Below, piece by piece: positions 22,885-35,936 of a stretch of 64,000 bases of DNA. Source of the stretch: Lasiodiplodia sp. COLG20. Its lineage: Eukaryota > Ascomycota > Dothideomycetes > Botryosphaeriales > Botryosphaeriaceae. The notes beneath the pieces were generated by a model, which saw only the letters and a program-made list of their open reading frames with translations, searched no databases and was not told the origin of the DNA. A program made the position numbers and the translations under genes. The stretch spans positions 4,340,001 to 4,404,000 of the forward strand of contig VNWV01000001.1 in the NCBI GenBank assembly GCA_009801085.1, in the 5' to 3' direction. How positions within the stretch are numbered: the stretch's first letter is position 1; each line of letters begins with the position of its first letter.

Positions 22885-25800
22885 TGCCATCCGCCGGCCG
22901 GTGAGCACGCGGGACAGCGGGATTGTGGCCAGGAACCGCAGGTCGCCACGCCGCTGTTGTCGCTGCTGTGGCTGGAGCATCACATGTGCGGGAGGAATTT
23001 TCCGCTTGCAGCTGACCTTCCCTTCTCGGCAGTCGGCGACGGGCAGCGTTGCGCAGAATGAGGTGAGCTGCCCTGGCCTCACTCTGACGCTCTCGACGAG
23101 GCTGTCGAAGCGCTGTGCCGCCGGGCTTGATGAAGTGGCAGTCGAGCGGCAGTCATTTGACGAGTGTCAGCGAGCGGCGAGCCCATCATGTGCGACAGGC
23201 TGTTTTCAGCACGGCGATCGCTGCTTCATGATCTCCAGGTCCAGGAGAGCGCAGCTGACCTGGGTGGCACGGCAGGCCTCTCGACCGTAGCGACTGTATG
23301 CGTGACCAGACCCTGAGCTGCAGCCCCCGGCGCCCGTCTCCGCAGTCTACCAGGGGGTACACAAGCGCAGGCAGGTTTGCCACCGGCCCCAAAGTCTCGG
23401 CCGGTACCCTCGAGAGGCAGATCAGGTAATCTCGTCGGAGCTTTACCACCCATGCGCCTCCCCGTGATCGCCCGCCTCGTGCCTCGTCGACTTGCCTGCG
23501 GTTTCTGCCAGTCGCGTCGCGGGCGTGCCAGCAAGTGACACGATGTGCTGTGCAGTCCCCGGATTGCAAGCCCCGCCGCATAGACGCAAAACGACTTCCC
23601 CGGACACTTGGACCACTCAGGCAGGGCGCGGCGATTCCGTCCCGCCTCGCCGATGCAGCAGTTGGCGATGTATCGTCTGCACGTCGCACACGCTGACGCG
23701 AGGGCTCGCGGCAAGGGGACCGCGACGACGCTCGCCATGACGGCGCGGCGCTGCCAGCTGCCGTGAAACAGGCTGATTCCCGTCGCGCATGAAGGCGGTG
23801 AATGAGCTCTCCATGTGATGGCACAAACGACTGAGACAGCAATGCCTTCCACGCTCCAGGTATCGCAGCACCCATCAGCTGGCGGGCTGCCACACCACCG
23901 ACCGAAGCGGCAGCGGACCCGATTGCGACATCGAGCTTCGCCTGTGAGCGTTGTCCACGACTGCTCACCACACCACCACCATGGTGTTGACATCCCGCAC
24001 CGAGACATGGCAGCAGGGAGCGCACCACATTCCTTCACGATACGACGCTGTCATTTCGTCTCAGAAGCTCTTGTATCTCCGGCGGGAGGTGGGGGTAGGC
24101 AGCAGAACACCAAAACCAGTTCCCCGGAGAGCGCCATCGGACCCGACAACCCGGAACAGGCTTGCGGCTAGGCCTGAGTCGGATCGGGCCAAGACGGGCT
24201 TGCCGGCTTTCGCAGGTCCCGTGGATGGGCCTGGCTGACGCTGGCGGAGCCTTCGCAAGTGCCGACACCCACAGCCTTATCAGCGTGGCGGCGATGGTGT
24301 TGGGCCTCGTGGGATTCGAAGCCGTCGTCGTCGGCCTTTTGCCGACGACATCCTCTGGCCCTGGCGGAGCCGCGCCGTGCCGCTACGTCGCCCGGGCTTT
24401 TTCACGTTTCAGTCAGCCAGCCAAGCGAAGCAGTCTCGACTCGTTTGGGCTGCGACGGCAGCCCGAGAGAACGTACCACGGCCAGAGTCATCGTCAATGC
24501 GCTGGGCGAATCCAGCAACACCAAAAGCAACTGTACGGCCAACGGTAGCGCCCGGGGGGACGCCTCCCGCCGGCCGTGCCGTCCCACGCATGAGCTTCCA
24601 AAACACGGCGGTCATCTGCCTCATGGCTCCTTTTTCCACGGCGCTTGCAACTCTCCCAGCGCTCCGCTCCCAGCTCCCGGCGCACCGGTCAATTGCGGAA
24701 ATTGGAGAGTGCATTGACGAACAATTTCCGCGAATTGCTGCCATTGCGACCATCGCGACACCGCTCGCCTGGCCTCTGGGCCGCGCAGCCGTTGCGGCGG
24801 CATCTGCACCGCGCCTGCAGCCTGGCATCATCGGCGTTGTGAAGAGCAACCGCTCAGCCACGCACGGACTCGTGGGGAAGGCAAAAGGAACTTCAAGCCA
24901 TCAATGCAAGGCTCGATAAGCGGCAGACCTTCTCATCGTGTACCACTGCTCGTGTGTATGACCTGCTACAGTTGGTAAGTTGCGTCCGCGCTCACTACTC
25001 GCTGCTTATCCGCCCACGTACGTGTCTTCTGCGCGGACGTCACTCCCTATCACCCTGCGTCTCTAGCTCCCCCACGCCGAGCCCGCCGGACTCCAGCCCA
25101 CGTGCTCCTCTACACGCCGTTCCGCTCCCTCGGGTCCCCTGAGGTGCTGCTGTGCCGTTCCTTCATTTCGGAAGCCGCCCAGCTGTAGATTGCATCTTCT
25201 TCTCGCCTTCGCACATCGGCGGGTTCCCCTGAGCCGGAACCAAATGGTCGTTTTCCCGACGTCAATCCCCGGGATCGTCAGGCCTTTGCGGGAAGAGCAC
25301 ATAGCCGGAACGGTCCAATACGAAGGCCGGGTCAGACCTGACCGCTACATGGGCCAATACTTGCCGCCGCGATAATCCAAATAACGTCCACGGGCCGCAA
25401 CACCACAAGCCACCAGGGCAGCGAAAAATCTCCTATGCATTGACAGCACGACAGATCCTTCATCTTGCGTCCTCCAACGACGGCGGCAAATGCACGATGG
25501 AATCGGGCATGCAAGCGCCTCTGGGGCACAGCAGCGTGTTTCATCAGCTGTCAGGCTCACCAACTGGTCGAAGTAGAGGGCGAGCCGCCGCGGCGGGTCT
25601 GCCGACCCCAGGATTTCTATATATTGAAGTCGGTACAACACACACTCTTACTTGCCACTCCTGCTGCTCACGCGGACGCCTATTACCGCCCTCACCCCTG
25701 CGTCGCACGTTCAGCAGCCGGCAGCTTGCTTTTCAGCTACAGTACCGGCGGAAGGGATAAGCAGGTCCGCCAAACCTGGCGCGGGCCATTTCCCCCTGGG

Positions 25801-27344
25801 CGCAACGACGCTGCAGACCAACACGGAAATAGCAACAAGATAATGCGACCAGAGACACGTTGTTTCCCGACCGCCCTTTCGCTTGACCGGCCGCCCTCCA
25901 CAAGCTACAGGCACATGTCGTCACGGCCGCGCCTTGCAGCAGCGTACCTGTCGACCTGGCAGGATTGAGTCATGTGCGCATTCAGCCCTCAGCCCTCAGC
26001 CTGGCCCGGCCGGCCATCGAACCACTCATCCATCCTCACATGCTCCAAAATGGAAGGACACGATGGAACGGTAAGTTGGGCAGTTGGTACTTGGGGCCGT
26101 AAGCACTCCTCCGAAGGTTGTTGTGTCAGCGCCATCTCTCAGCTTTGCTGGCACGATCCCCGTCAGCCGGCGCCTTCTCCGCGAACCGCCCCCAGATTAT
26201 GTCTCCGTTTACTCGGCTCCTCCGCCCTGTGCCCAGCCGTTGCCCCGGATATCCCGTCTCATAGTAAGCCGCGTGCGTGGCCGCCGGTGAGTCCGCTTGG
26301 TCACTCGAATGTAACTCTTTCCTCATCCCCTCATTCATTCCAAGCCCTATCTCCGCACGCAACCGCATTTCCGTCCGCGCGCGTTGTACGGGTGCGGGCG
26401 CACCAATAACATGCCTGCGAAATCAACCATTCCCGCCGCGGATACGCACAAGAATGCAAACGAGACGGAAATGAATGGTAAGAGGTACCAACAACGGTCT
26501 GCTCAACCGCGGACAAGAGCCAGGGGACCCTTTATCCGTCTGCGCAACTCTGGCGCGCTCCCTGGATTATTAATTTTTCTTTTCTCTTTGTTGTCTTGTA
26601 TGCCTTGCATGGCCCTTACCTCAGCCCTATCCCCGCCCCAGCAGGTCATCTGGCACTCTGGCTTTTCTCTTTCCCCTCGCGCGGCAGCACAAGCTAGCGC
26701 CAGCCACATCGCCCCTTTTCCTCCGGACGAAACGGCCGCAGAGAAAGGAACCTTATGCGTCTTCAGGCCCACCATTTTCCTCGAGTTTTAATCACGATAG
26801 CGATAGCGAGGGCTGAGGTGTGGTAGTTTCTAGCGCACAATTAAGGCCATCTTCTCCACAAAAGATCCTTGTCCAAGACAATCCATTTACTACTTCCCGT
26901 AGTGTTTCGTCCCCACATAACACCAAAGGAAGGTACTATCAACAAGCGCTGATGCGAAAGACCCGTGGGAAAGCAAACCGGCGGCAGAACGGCCCAGCCC
27001 TTAGTTTTTGCACCACAGGCATCATTTTCTTACTACCCCGCCCTTGGTCTTCTCTTGTCGTTCTCCAATCTACGTACTCTCCCCTCATCAATGCCTGCCC
27101 GTCTGTAAACCCTGTTCGCCCATCCCAACGGTCGCACCGCCCGTCCGCCCGCCCGCCCTTGCCCGCCCCTCCTCATCATCCAACTGCACCCACTCCGCAG
27201 CGCGCCGTCCCGCACCCGCCCCCCTCACCATCGCACCACGCACGCACCCATCCACCCCAATTTCTAGGCTCCGCGTGCACACACACGAACACGCGCGCGC
27301 GCACGCCGGCCCGCATACACAACGCCCACACCCACACCTGCACG

Positions 27345-27347
<3 letters not shown>

Positions 27348-27379
<32 letters not shown>
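27348..27379. repeat. CA dinucleotide microsatellite
   Basis: About sixteen uninterrupted AC units, preceded by impure CACA/CGCG stretches from about 27276. A typical length-variable simple repeat in non-coding DNA, useful as a marker. Confidence 0.9.
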
Positions 27380-30300
27380 CACCTGCGCCCCGAGCCGCCC
27401 TCGCGCGCCGCGGCCTGTTCAATCCCGCCCTTCCAGCAACCAAAAACTCCCTTTTCGATCGGGTGGTGGAAGCTAAAAAAAAATGTATCATTGTACCCGT
27501 AACCTCTAAGCAAGAGAGAGTAGAGATCAGACGAATCTATTGCCTTAGTAAGGATTTAGGCCAAAGAAAGCACGTTTGGCCTGTAAGCCCTTGGATCCTA
27601 TGTGGCTCTTCGTTGACCACGATTCCCTGGTTCTACCTCAAGTAAAAACGCCCATCCCGCTGCCGGGCGCCACCGCCGCCGCGCGCGCGCGCGCCCCCGC
27701 CATCCGGATTATTGTTTTGGTTCCTAACTGCTACTTACTCTATGCCCGATCGTTATTTTTTGTTTTCTTTTTTTGTTTCTGTCATGCGCTAGTTTCGATC
27801 TTAATTCTCTTTTCTTTTTCGGTTCTTTGACGTTTGGTGTGGTTTGACAGCATCGGTGAGTAATCCTCCGACCGGCACGCGGGATTGGCGAATGGTGATC
27901 GATGATGAGGAGTGGGGGTGTGTGTCTTGGATGGAATGCTGTTGGGTGGCGGGGTGCGGTGTATATGGCGCGCGGATGGACGATGGTAGTGGGTTGATAA
28001 TGATGGGTGGCTTGTCGGGGAATAAGATGACGATGATGAGGGAGGGCTAGATCTTGGGACTGCGTGTTGATTGGAATGCGGCAAAACAATGGGAGGGAGG
28101 GATCGCCAGTGACAAGACCAGCGAGAAAGCAAGTCTGGTTGATGGGTGAGGTGAGCGCGGCCCGGTCTCGCTCTTTCTCTCTGCTGCAAAGCAATGAGTC
28201 AAATGAAGTCAAAAAACCGGTTATGGCCCAATGGTGAGTCGGAAATTTGGTTTTCTTTGTCTCGTCTCTCATTTCCGGCGCACACCATCTCCGGTAGAGT
28301 TTTGTTGGCGGAGCGGTGAGGACGAGGGCTTCCGGCGACGTTTAGGGTGCACACAATCAGAGACACGGAGATGGGAGATAGCGAACATGTGTTGGGTTTG
28401 GAATTGGGCCTTTCCGGAGCGGTTGCTGCCTCACTATTGTCGTTGACTGAGACAAGCAGGGCAGATGACAAACCCTAGGGACAAATGAGGATGCGGCTTA
28501 CGCCCGAATCGCTGGGATATCCCTTTGTTGTTTTGTGTTCCGCCTCTCTGGAAAGCTAATTAAACAACATGACGAGCACGTGTGCCATCATGCATATGCG
28601 GCAGATCCGTTATCGAAAGGGGGGCACGGCAATAAACATAGTCGCGTGCCTTTGGTCGCAAAAGGCAGACGCAACAAGCATCACCCGCAAACACCTGTTG
28701 AGTGGGGAGAGGGCAGCTTATTTCGAGGGAGGCAGGGGGGGTTTGGTTGCGCCGAACTGTTTAGCTACAGCTGCACGGCAAGGGCGATCGCTGCGTTGCA
28801 GTCGAGGCCGTGCCCTTCCGGAGCCGCATCAAATGGTCAGATGGTGTGCGGAAAGGGATGTCTTTATTGGAACGCCCACTTGACGCCCCGCATGATATTG
28901 CCTTGCGGAGATGGGTCGGCGGTGGCGCGATGCTGTGGGCGGCTGGGGAGATTTGGTACTTTTTGGCTTCCTGCGGGAGCGTTGAGGGGGATCGTCAGGG
29001 TCCCTGGGGCAGACGAAAGGGTCGTCTGCTCACGGGAACGTGCGCCGTGCATGTGTTGAGGGATTGACCACTCATCACTGGGAGAGGAGGGGGCAGCATC
29101 CTCGCTGACATGTGAAAGGGCACGGGATGTCAGACGGGGCAGCGGCTTTTGCGCCATACCGCAGTCGACACGCGAGCGTGAGCATCTTGGCCTAGAAAGG
29201 CTCATTCTATCTTGATTGCGTTCTGACTGTATAGCAAATGACGGTGTCTACTTCTGCTATCTCCGCTTCCCGATGTTGCACAAACGCCAGTCCAGCCGCG
29301 TGTCCGGTGGCTTTCTCTAACTAAGCGCCGCCGCCATGACTTCATGGGCGCTTGATAATCTGACCGCTGCTTGGTTGCGCGTCACCGCCGTCTGAACAGC
29401 TATACACCTTCCGGTAAGGACGGCATCCTATCTTCACATGAAGTCGTGGCGCCCTTTCAGGCTCCAGAGGTCTAGACCGTGGCGCATCCGGACCCTCCGC
29501 ATGACTGCTTTCGGTCAGCAGTGCATCGAGCATGAGGTGATCCATACGAGGAGGCTCAGGTCATCGACTTCCAAATTAGTCTTCACCAGCTTAACGCCTC
29601 TCGTCCTTCGGGCATTCAACTTCTACATACCAACTCTGGGTCGAATGATTTTTCTTTTGGCCATGTGGACAAAGATGGTAGACACCAATATAGATGAAAC
29701 CCTCAAACAACGGTGCATACTCCTACCCGAGGCTTCATGGGATGCAGGTCAAGTGTCAAAGCCGAGTACCAGGGTGATCCAGAGTTTCATTCAAGTGATC
29801 ATCAGTCTTCTGAGTATTCAGTGCTACGCTTCTCCACTAAATTTAGTCCGTAATAGCAGTACTTGTTCTGTGATGATTTGGTAAACTTTAGTGAATTGCT
29901 TTTGTTGCTTGGAGAGTACCGGAAGTGGAGTGTCGTCAATCCTCGCCACCTCGAACTGTAGAGCTGATATTCAAACTACATTAGCATAGAAAAGTGAGCA
30001 GAGTAGCTTTGCTGCACCGAAGCTATCTATTACCCCTAGTGTTAGCTGTCTCGGCCGTCGAGCAATCCAATATTTTCCATCATAATAGCATTTGGTTTTG
30101 TATTAACCTCAAAATCACATCCACGCGGATTTGAATTTGAACCTCCAGTCACCTTTCTATCCCACTTTAGCGTATACACTACAAAAGGCTGCTTCTTCTT
30201 TCTGTTTCTAGTGAAATCAATAGTCTAGGATTTATAACCTGAATCGTCACTCTTCCCCTCATCTATTGGAGGTCTCCATAAATAAATACAAGTTGATTCG

Positions 30301-30488
30301 TAGTCTATTTTCGATTCGTTAAAATAAAAAGCTATGGAGGGTACAGTATTAAAAGATTCTACATGCACGTCTCTTAATCAGTAGCTACTCCCGGGTATGC
30401 TATATCTTCTTTCAAAGGGAAAAGATGAAGTGGAAAGAAGAGTTAGTGAAAGTGTAATTAGACTTTTGGGGGTACGACATCCACCTCC

Positions 30489-30514
30489 GCAGACTAGCGT
30501 TAGTCTGCTTTTTT
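30489..30514 (+). repeat. Perfect 8-bp hairpin followed by six T
   Basis: GCAGACTA, a 4-base loop, TAGTCTGC, then TTTTTT. The stem is perfect and the T run is directly adjacent, so it looks like a Pol III-type or intrinsic terminator. No RNA gene is visible upstream, and it lies 16 bases left of a larger decayed inverted repeat. It is more likely part of an element remnant. Confidence 0.45.
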
Positions 30515-30529
30515 GCACACATTATAAGT

Positions 30530-30601
30530 AGTTGAAGCTATCGTCCGGACGTAAATGTCGAATGAACAATGATACATTCACGTCCAATGATAGCTTCAGC
30601 T
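30530..30601. repeat. Imperfect inverted repeat, 29/28-base arms
   Basis: The left arm 30530-30558 (starting AGTTGAAGCTATC) and the right arm 30574-30601 (ending GATAGCTTCAGCT) pair around a 15-base spacer. The arms differ by a few C/T and G/A transitions plus a one-base gap. The surrounding DNA is AT-rich. The structure resembles a miniature inverted-repeat element or hairpin decayed by C-to-T changes, as repeat-induced point mutation does in ascomycetes. Confidence 0.55.
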
Positions 30602-31636
30602 GCCTGCATAGGTCGAAAAACTACTCACAAATATTATAAAAAACCATTTATCTTGGAGTGCCGTAATCGCCTCTGTTCCAAGGCCCTGCTGTTCTTCGCG
30701 CTAGCCTTCGGCTGTAATGTCTTGCAGTAACTTCATTTGTTTTGCCTCAAGTGAACGCCTATACACAATTGCAAAATACCCAGCAGGACCACCCCCGATG
30801 TGATAATTTCAGCACAACAAACCAGAAATACACGTGCCTCACATAATAATATTATTCTAACACCGATGACCACACTGTCATCCAAGCAAGCCACCATCCA
30901 AAAATTTTCAACCCCGCACGTGTATATACATCGCACATGGCAAGCAAGTGAAGTTATAACGTCTCATCATTGAGCGTGGTGACTACCAATAGTATAAACG
31001 CGCGCATCCTTCCGCCCATTCGGAATCTTCTAGTACAATATGATGATCCTCAAGTCCGAACCAGCAGAGGCCAAAAACCTTGTACGCATCCTACACAGCC
31101 AATATACAACAACAGCATCCGATCACCCCGGCGAGTCAACCCGTCGTCCACCCTGATCATGATGAGACCAACTCGAACCCTGCAAGGGCGAGTCAAAGTC
31201 CCAAGTGCGACAAGATGGTAAGACGAGAACTCCAGCCAAGTGAGAAAGCACGCTGAAAGCAAGTCCACCAGCCCGCAGAGATGTCCGTCCAAGATCTTCT
31301 GCTCTCCACAAACTCAAGACCGAGGGATGTATGTGTACGAGGCCCAGAACAAGGCTCGAAGATGAGGGGGACCCAGAAGAGAGAAGAAACAGAATAGCTG
31401 AGATCCGCGTCCAAGAAGAGTCAAAAGAATTCGCAACCCCGCTTCAACACCATCGACCGGACCGTGAATCCCACCCAAGGACTATTAAGCCCAGCTCCCG
31501 AGGCTATCCAATAACGCCGATGCCGTCCCACACAGACTTTTTTTTTGTCCTAGACGAAACAAATGTGACGATAAAACACGAAGAGAAAAGAAGAGGAAGA
31601 ATCATATCATGACACCACGACTCAGAGGCTCCAAAA

Positions 31637-34600
31637 TCAATAAACGGCTCTCCTCTTCCAACCGGCGCTGGCGTTCAAGTCGGGCAAGCTCTCGGAGTCG
31701 CTGATGCCCTCCCATGGCAGCTCGTCATCATCGGTAAGGCCGCCGATTTCGCTGTCCTTCTCCCTGTCGTTGATGACGACGCGCTTGCCCTTCGGCTTCT
31801 GTGTCTTCTCGCGCATCTCCTCGGGGTCGATGCCCACGCTCAGCAGCGTCTCCTCCACCTCCTTCTGGTCCGCTTCGCTCAGCTGACCGGCAGCCTTCTG
31901 TCCCTCGACGACGTCGTACAACGCATAAATCTGATCCGACTTGGCGCTGATTGCCTGCAGGAGGTCCGATATCTTGGCCTCGACGGTCTTGCGCTTGCGT
32001 TTGCTAAGCGCAGGATCGTGGCTGCGGAGCAGAGAGTCATACGCCGCTTTCTGCAGATTGAGATGAGTAAGCTCGTCTTGCAGCTCCTTGATGACGGTAG
32101 CTAGGGCGAGCGGTGCAGGCTGCGAAGGCCGCATAGTTGCATCAACATCGTCGGGCATGCGTTCGGAGACGGGAACGGGTTCCGGGATCTCTGCAGGCGC
32201 AGTGTGTTCACCGGAACACGACGCCTTGCGGCAGACGGTGCAGTTAGCATCATCATGCTGCTCAGCACTCCGAGCGTTGACGGTAATATCGGGGATGATA
32301 AATGCTGAAGTCATATCCACAGGTGCACTGCGGCGGCGGCGACTGTTCGACTGGCTTTGAACTGACTGCTGCGTAGCATCCTTTGCGGTGCTGGCCGGCT
32401 CCAAGTTTGCACTCAAGATGCGGCCAGTATTTGCCTCAGTGAGGTCCATTGCACGAGATGCGCTCGTGAGATCCTTCATGGATGACTTGCGAGGCACCGA
32501 GCGAGCGGTATCATCCTGTGCCGCTCGTGTCCGAGACGCAGAGCGCGACTGCTTACGGGCAGCTGCTCTCTCCTCTTCAAGCATCCTCCTTAGGTGTGCA
32601 ATCTCATCTCGGCCCATGAAACTTAGCTCAGTGGTGTCACCAGTTGCCTCCTGTGCCTTGTTCGCCAGACCAGGGACGGCGCCATGCATCGAATGGTCGG
32701 CAGCGCGAGAGTTACGGGAATGCGTAAAGGCATCGAGGTCAGTCGTGGATTCGGTCTCACTGTCCGCATCATCGTGAACAGTCGGCTGAGGATCGGACAG
32801 AGAACGACGTTCAGGCCTGACTGCGCCAGGCCTTGTCTTCGAACTTGAACGAGGAAGCGAAGATTCCTGAATCCTGCGGCTGCCAGAAGGCCGCCTCTGT
32901 CTGCTGTCGAAAGTGCGCGTTCCATTTTCTGTAGGTTCTTCGCGAGAAGAGCGACGTTGCGAGCTTGATCGTCTGACGTTGAGCAGTTCCTTGGTGATGT
33001 TTTGCGCTTCCTTTGCGGCCTCCCGGCTCTTCTCGACCTTCTTGCGGAGGCGAGCCTCCTTGCGGGCCCATTCTTGCGCATCCTCTTCACGCTGGTTCTC
33101 CAGTTCAGTCAACAAGACCCGCATCTCCTCTATCTCGCTCCGCAGGTTGTCATTCGCCTCCTCTCCACTCAGACCCTTGAGCGATTGGATCGTCTCATCT
33201 CTCCTGTTGAGTTTCGTACGAAGCTCGGCCTCTCTGCTGTTCCTTTGCTTAACCTCTTCCTGGCGCTGCGTCCTGATCTGCGCGACCTGAGCCTTGAGAG
33301 CATCGCTCTCTTTTTTCAGCTTGGCATGTTCGGCTTGGATTGCTTGGGCCTTCTTAAGCTCCATCTGAAGGGTTTCGTTCTCCCTCCTGATGGCGCTCTC
33401 CTTTCGGCTAGAGTTCCTTTGGGGGCGCTGGCCCTGTTCTTCATACTGGGCAAGGCGGTCGCGCAGCTCATCGTTCTCGTCCTGAAGAGCATCAACCTCC
33501 CCCCGGAGGCTTTCATTTTCAGCCAAGAGTTCATCGCGCTCTGTCTTGATTTCTTCTGAGTTGAAGAAAGCAACGCCGAGTTGGGTTACAGCATTGTCGC
33601 GCTCCTCGGTGATCCGCTTGGTCGCGATTTCGTTCACGGAAACCTTGCGCTCTGCACGCTCCAGGCGGTTGCGAAGGGAGTCGACTTGAGATTTTAGACC
33701 TGGCGATTGTTAAAACGAAGCTTGCTAAAGGACGGCCTTTTGGGTACTTACGGGTCTTCTCGACTCGCCCACTATCCCTCTTATTCCCCTCACCATCAGT
33801 GGATCCCAGCGCGCTGTCACTGCGGCGGATCTCATCCCGTGCAGTAAGTTCAGCCCGGAGTTCGGCAACTTGCGCCTCATAATCTTCCATCTTCTTCTCA
33901 GACTCGGCCTTGTCTTGCTCCATCTGGGCAATCTTGTCCTTGAGCAACTGGAGAGAGGTATACAAGGCCTTCTCCTCAGACGGGATGGGAACGCTTTCAA
34001 TGGGCACGTGCCTCACGGTCGTCTCCTCCCTCAAACGACTCGGAATTGGTGCGGCAAAGCGCGAGCGAGACTTGGCGTTGCGCGAAAAGACAGGCGTTCC
34101 ATCTTTATAGGTGCCTGAGACCAGCTCAGTCAGGTTGGGAAGATCAGGAAGCATGAAGGACTGATGTGTGGCGTTTCCTGCACCATGTGTCGCAGAGCGA
34201 GGAGTTGCGTAGACTGACTTCTGCGGAGTCTGGAGTGGGCTATCGTTCACGAGACCGGATGCTTGGCGTGCGCGGTTTCCGAATCGCGGGTTCTTTGCGG
34301 TGAATGTTCCCGTCGGTGGTCTCTCCATGAAGGTCTCATCTTCTTCGGCGGCCAGTTGTGCGTGGAATGTGGCTAGACTGGGACGATTGGTAGTCTTTTT
34401 CGGCGAAATACGCTCGCTGTTCTTGCCGAGGCGGGCGGCTATGTTCTCGAGGTCCTTCTGGGGCAGAGAGGAAGCGCGTCGAATCTGGGCGTCGCGCCGA
34501 AGGTTGCCGCGTTCAGCGCCCTCGCTCTTGCGTGGGGTCGGGCGTGACCTGGCGCGCGCATTCTCCGAGATGTTGTAGAGGCTGTCGTTGGCGATGCTGA

Positions 34601-35051
34601 ACGACATATCGCCAAGGAATTTGTTGGGGGTGTTCTTGTTGCTTCTGTTCTGGCCGCGACCAACCTCGATGGATCTGCTCTCCTCAACGTCGTTGCTGTC
34701 GGAGAAGTCGTGGAACTCCTGCTGAATCTGAGAGGTGTCGATGCGCTGCTCGGGCTTCGGAGGTTGCCAGTACTTGAAGCGCGCAGCACTGGAGCGCATA
34801 TTCGTGATGGGCTGGGTGTCGTCCAATCCGCGGTGATTGGTCGACTCGGGAGCGTCGTCTAGCGCCGGGTTGAAGCTGGAGTCGGTGTGCAGCTCGAGGT
34901 CGGCGCTGGGGAGGGTGTTTGTGTCGTCGTTGTGGGCGAATGAGGAAGGATGGGGAAGCGGCGAGCTTCGTGCCTCCCTCAGGCTCTGGGACATGTCCCG
35001 GATCAAGCGGGAGCGGGATGCGTTGGGACTGCCGTCGGGTGATGGAGCCAT
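31637..35051 (-). CDS. ppc89: Spindle pole body protein, Ppc89/Cep57-like coiled coil
   Basis: Two exons, 33752-35051 and 31637-33699, with a 52-base intron containing a TTTTAAC branch site; 1,120 residues. The first 370 residues are basic, Ser/Pro-rich and disordered. Long heptad coiled coils rich in Glu, Lys, Arg and Leu run from about residue 370 to 420 and 440 to 680. A basic Ser-rich linker follows. Near the C-terminus (about 960-1055) are ELQDELTHLNLQ, SLLRSHDPALSKRKR and KSDQIYALYDVVEGQ. These match the Cep57 microtubule-binding domain found in fission yeast Ppc89, the core scaffold that anchors Sid4/Sad1 at the spindle pole body. The start at 35051 (MAPSPDGSPN) is preferred over an in-frame ATG at 35096, whose leader looks non-coding. 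The assignment rests on the C-terminal domain; the rest evolves fast. Confidence 0.85.
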
Positions 35052-35936
35052 GAATGCTAGGCGGATGGACGGTGCGGCGTCAATACCGCGATGCAATGAC
35101 TGCAGCGTGTCCAGGTAAAATGGGAAGCAGCAATTGGGGCAGATATGCTCGGTGGGGTCGGGGAATGTGTGCAGCGCACAGGCTTAGTCCATGTCGCGGT
35201 GTTGGTGGAGAAGTCGCGTCGCAGCGGGGAGAGGCAGCTCTGTGTTGACAGTAGGCAAGAGGTAAACATGCCAAGCAAACAAGGCTTAGTCATCAACCCA
35301 CTCACATTCTCTGGGCCCAAGTAGCTGCCGCGTCGCACGCCCGACCTGTCTCAGCTGCGCCCTTGTCTCCGCCTTTACTCGACGTTTCTGTGCAGCAGTC
35401 AGGCCATCCGCGTCTGCCCTTTGTCAGCGGAGAGACTACTTCAACAGTCTATTGCTCGCTCACTTGCATGAGAATACATTGCCTGCTGACGCATGCTTTG
35501 ATGCTGCTAACCGAGATATATTCATCATTCCTCGACGTCACGTCGCCCCATGATCGTCGCCAATGTCTCTCATTCCCCGGCAGCTTGCTGCCTAGGTATG
35601 TGTTGTTGTATCAGCGCTAAACTCGCGAATATATTGGAGTGGGGGCGACGCCGACTTCTCGGGATCTTGACCCTCAGCTCTTTCGTATCTTCGCGCCTGA
35701 CCAGGCCAAGATGCATCGGTTCCTAGTCTCTCCGGAGTATGAGCGGGCATTGTATCCCCAGGCAATCGGAAACCGACGGAGAACAGGACACCCACGGAGA
35801 ACGGTCGGACGGAATTACGAATGCCAAATATGTTTTTGAGTCTGTACAGCTGCAGTACTACGCCAGATTCGTACACTCTATGGGCCGCTCTTTCAATTCG
35901 TAAACTCCATGAAAAACGCTCAAAAAACAGAGAACA
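35052..35936. other. Intergenic: Ppc89 promoter and nucleoside-permease 3' flank
   Basis: The 885 bases between two minus-strand genes should contain the 5' UTR and promoter of the Ppc89-like gene and the 3' UTR of the permease. Short open frames on both strands have no domain and no consistent splice sites. No motif stands out. Confidence 0.6.

Larger units (their letters stand above)
21721..31636. other. 9.9-kb gene-poor block
   Basis: This is the largest gap in the window, between the DUF3295 start and the stop of the Ppc89-like gene (both minus strand). Bases 21.7-25 kb are very GC-rich, with overlapping frames on all six readings. Bases 26-28 kb have pyrimidine-rich tracts and a CA microsatellite. 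Several ATG-plus-donor pairs on the plus strand could be first exons, for example ATG at about 26050 followed by GTAAGT, and ATG at about 26411 (MPAKSTIPAADTHKN) followed by GTAAGA. However, no continuing domain-bearing exon follows. Bases 29.4-31 kb are AT-rich and hold decayed repeats. No gene is supported. Confidence 0.5.

Noticed and set aside
23186..24038. Two overlapping minus-strand frames of 270-280 codons
   Set aside because: Both open over the same DNA in different frames, each compositionally biased with no recognisable protein.
26411..26478. ATG start MPAKSTIPAADTHKN followed by a GTAAGA donor
   Set aside because: Looks like a first exon, but I found no in-phase continuation carrying a domain within several kilobases.
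29342..29884. Open frames on both strands (67 codons minus, 148 codons plus) at the edge of AT-rich DNA
   Set aside because: Possible gene or transposon remnants, but neither protein is recognised and neighbouring frames are broken.
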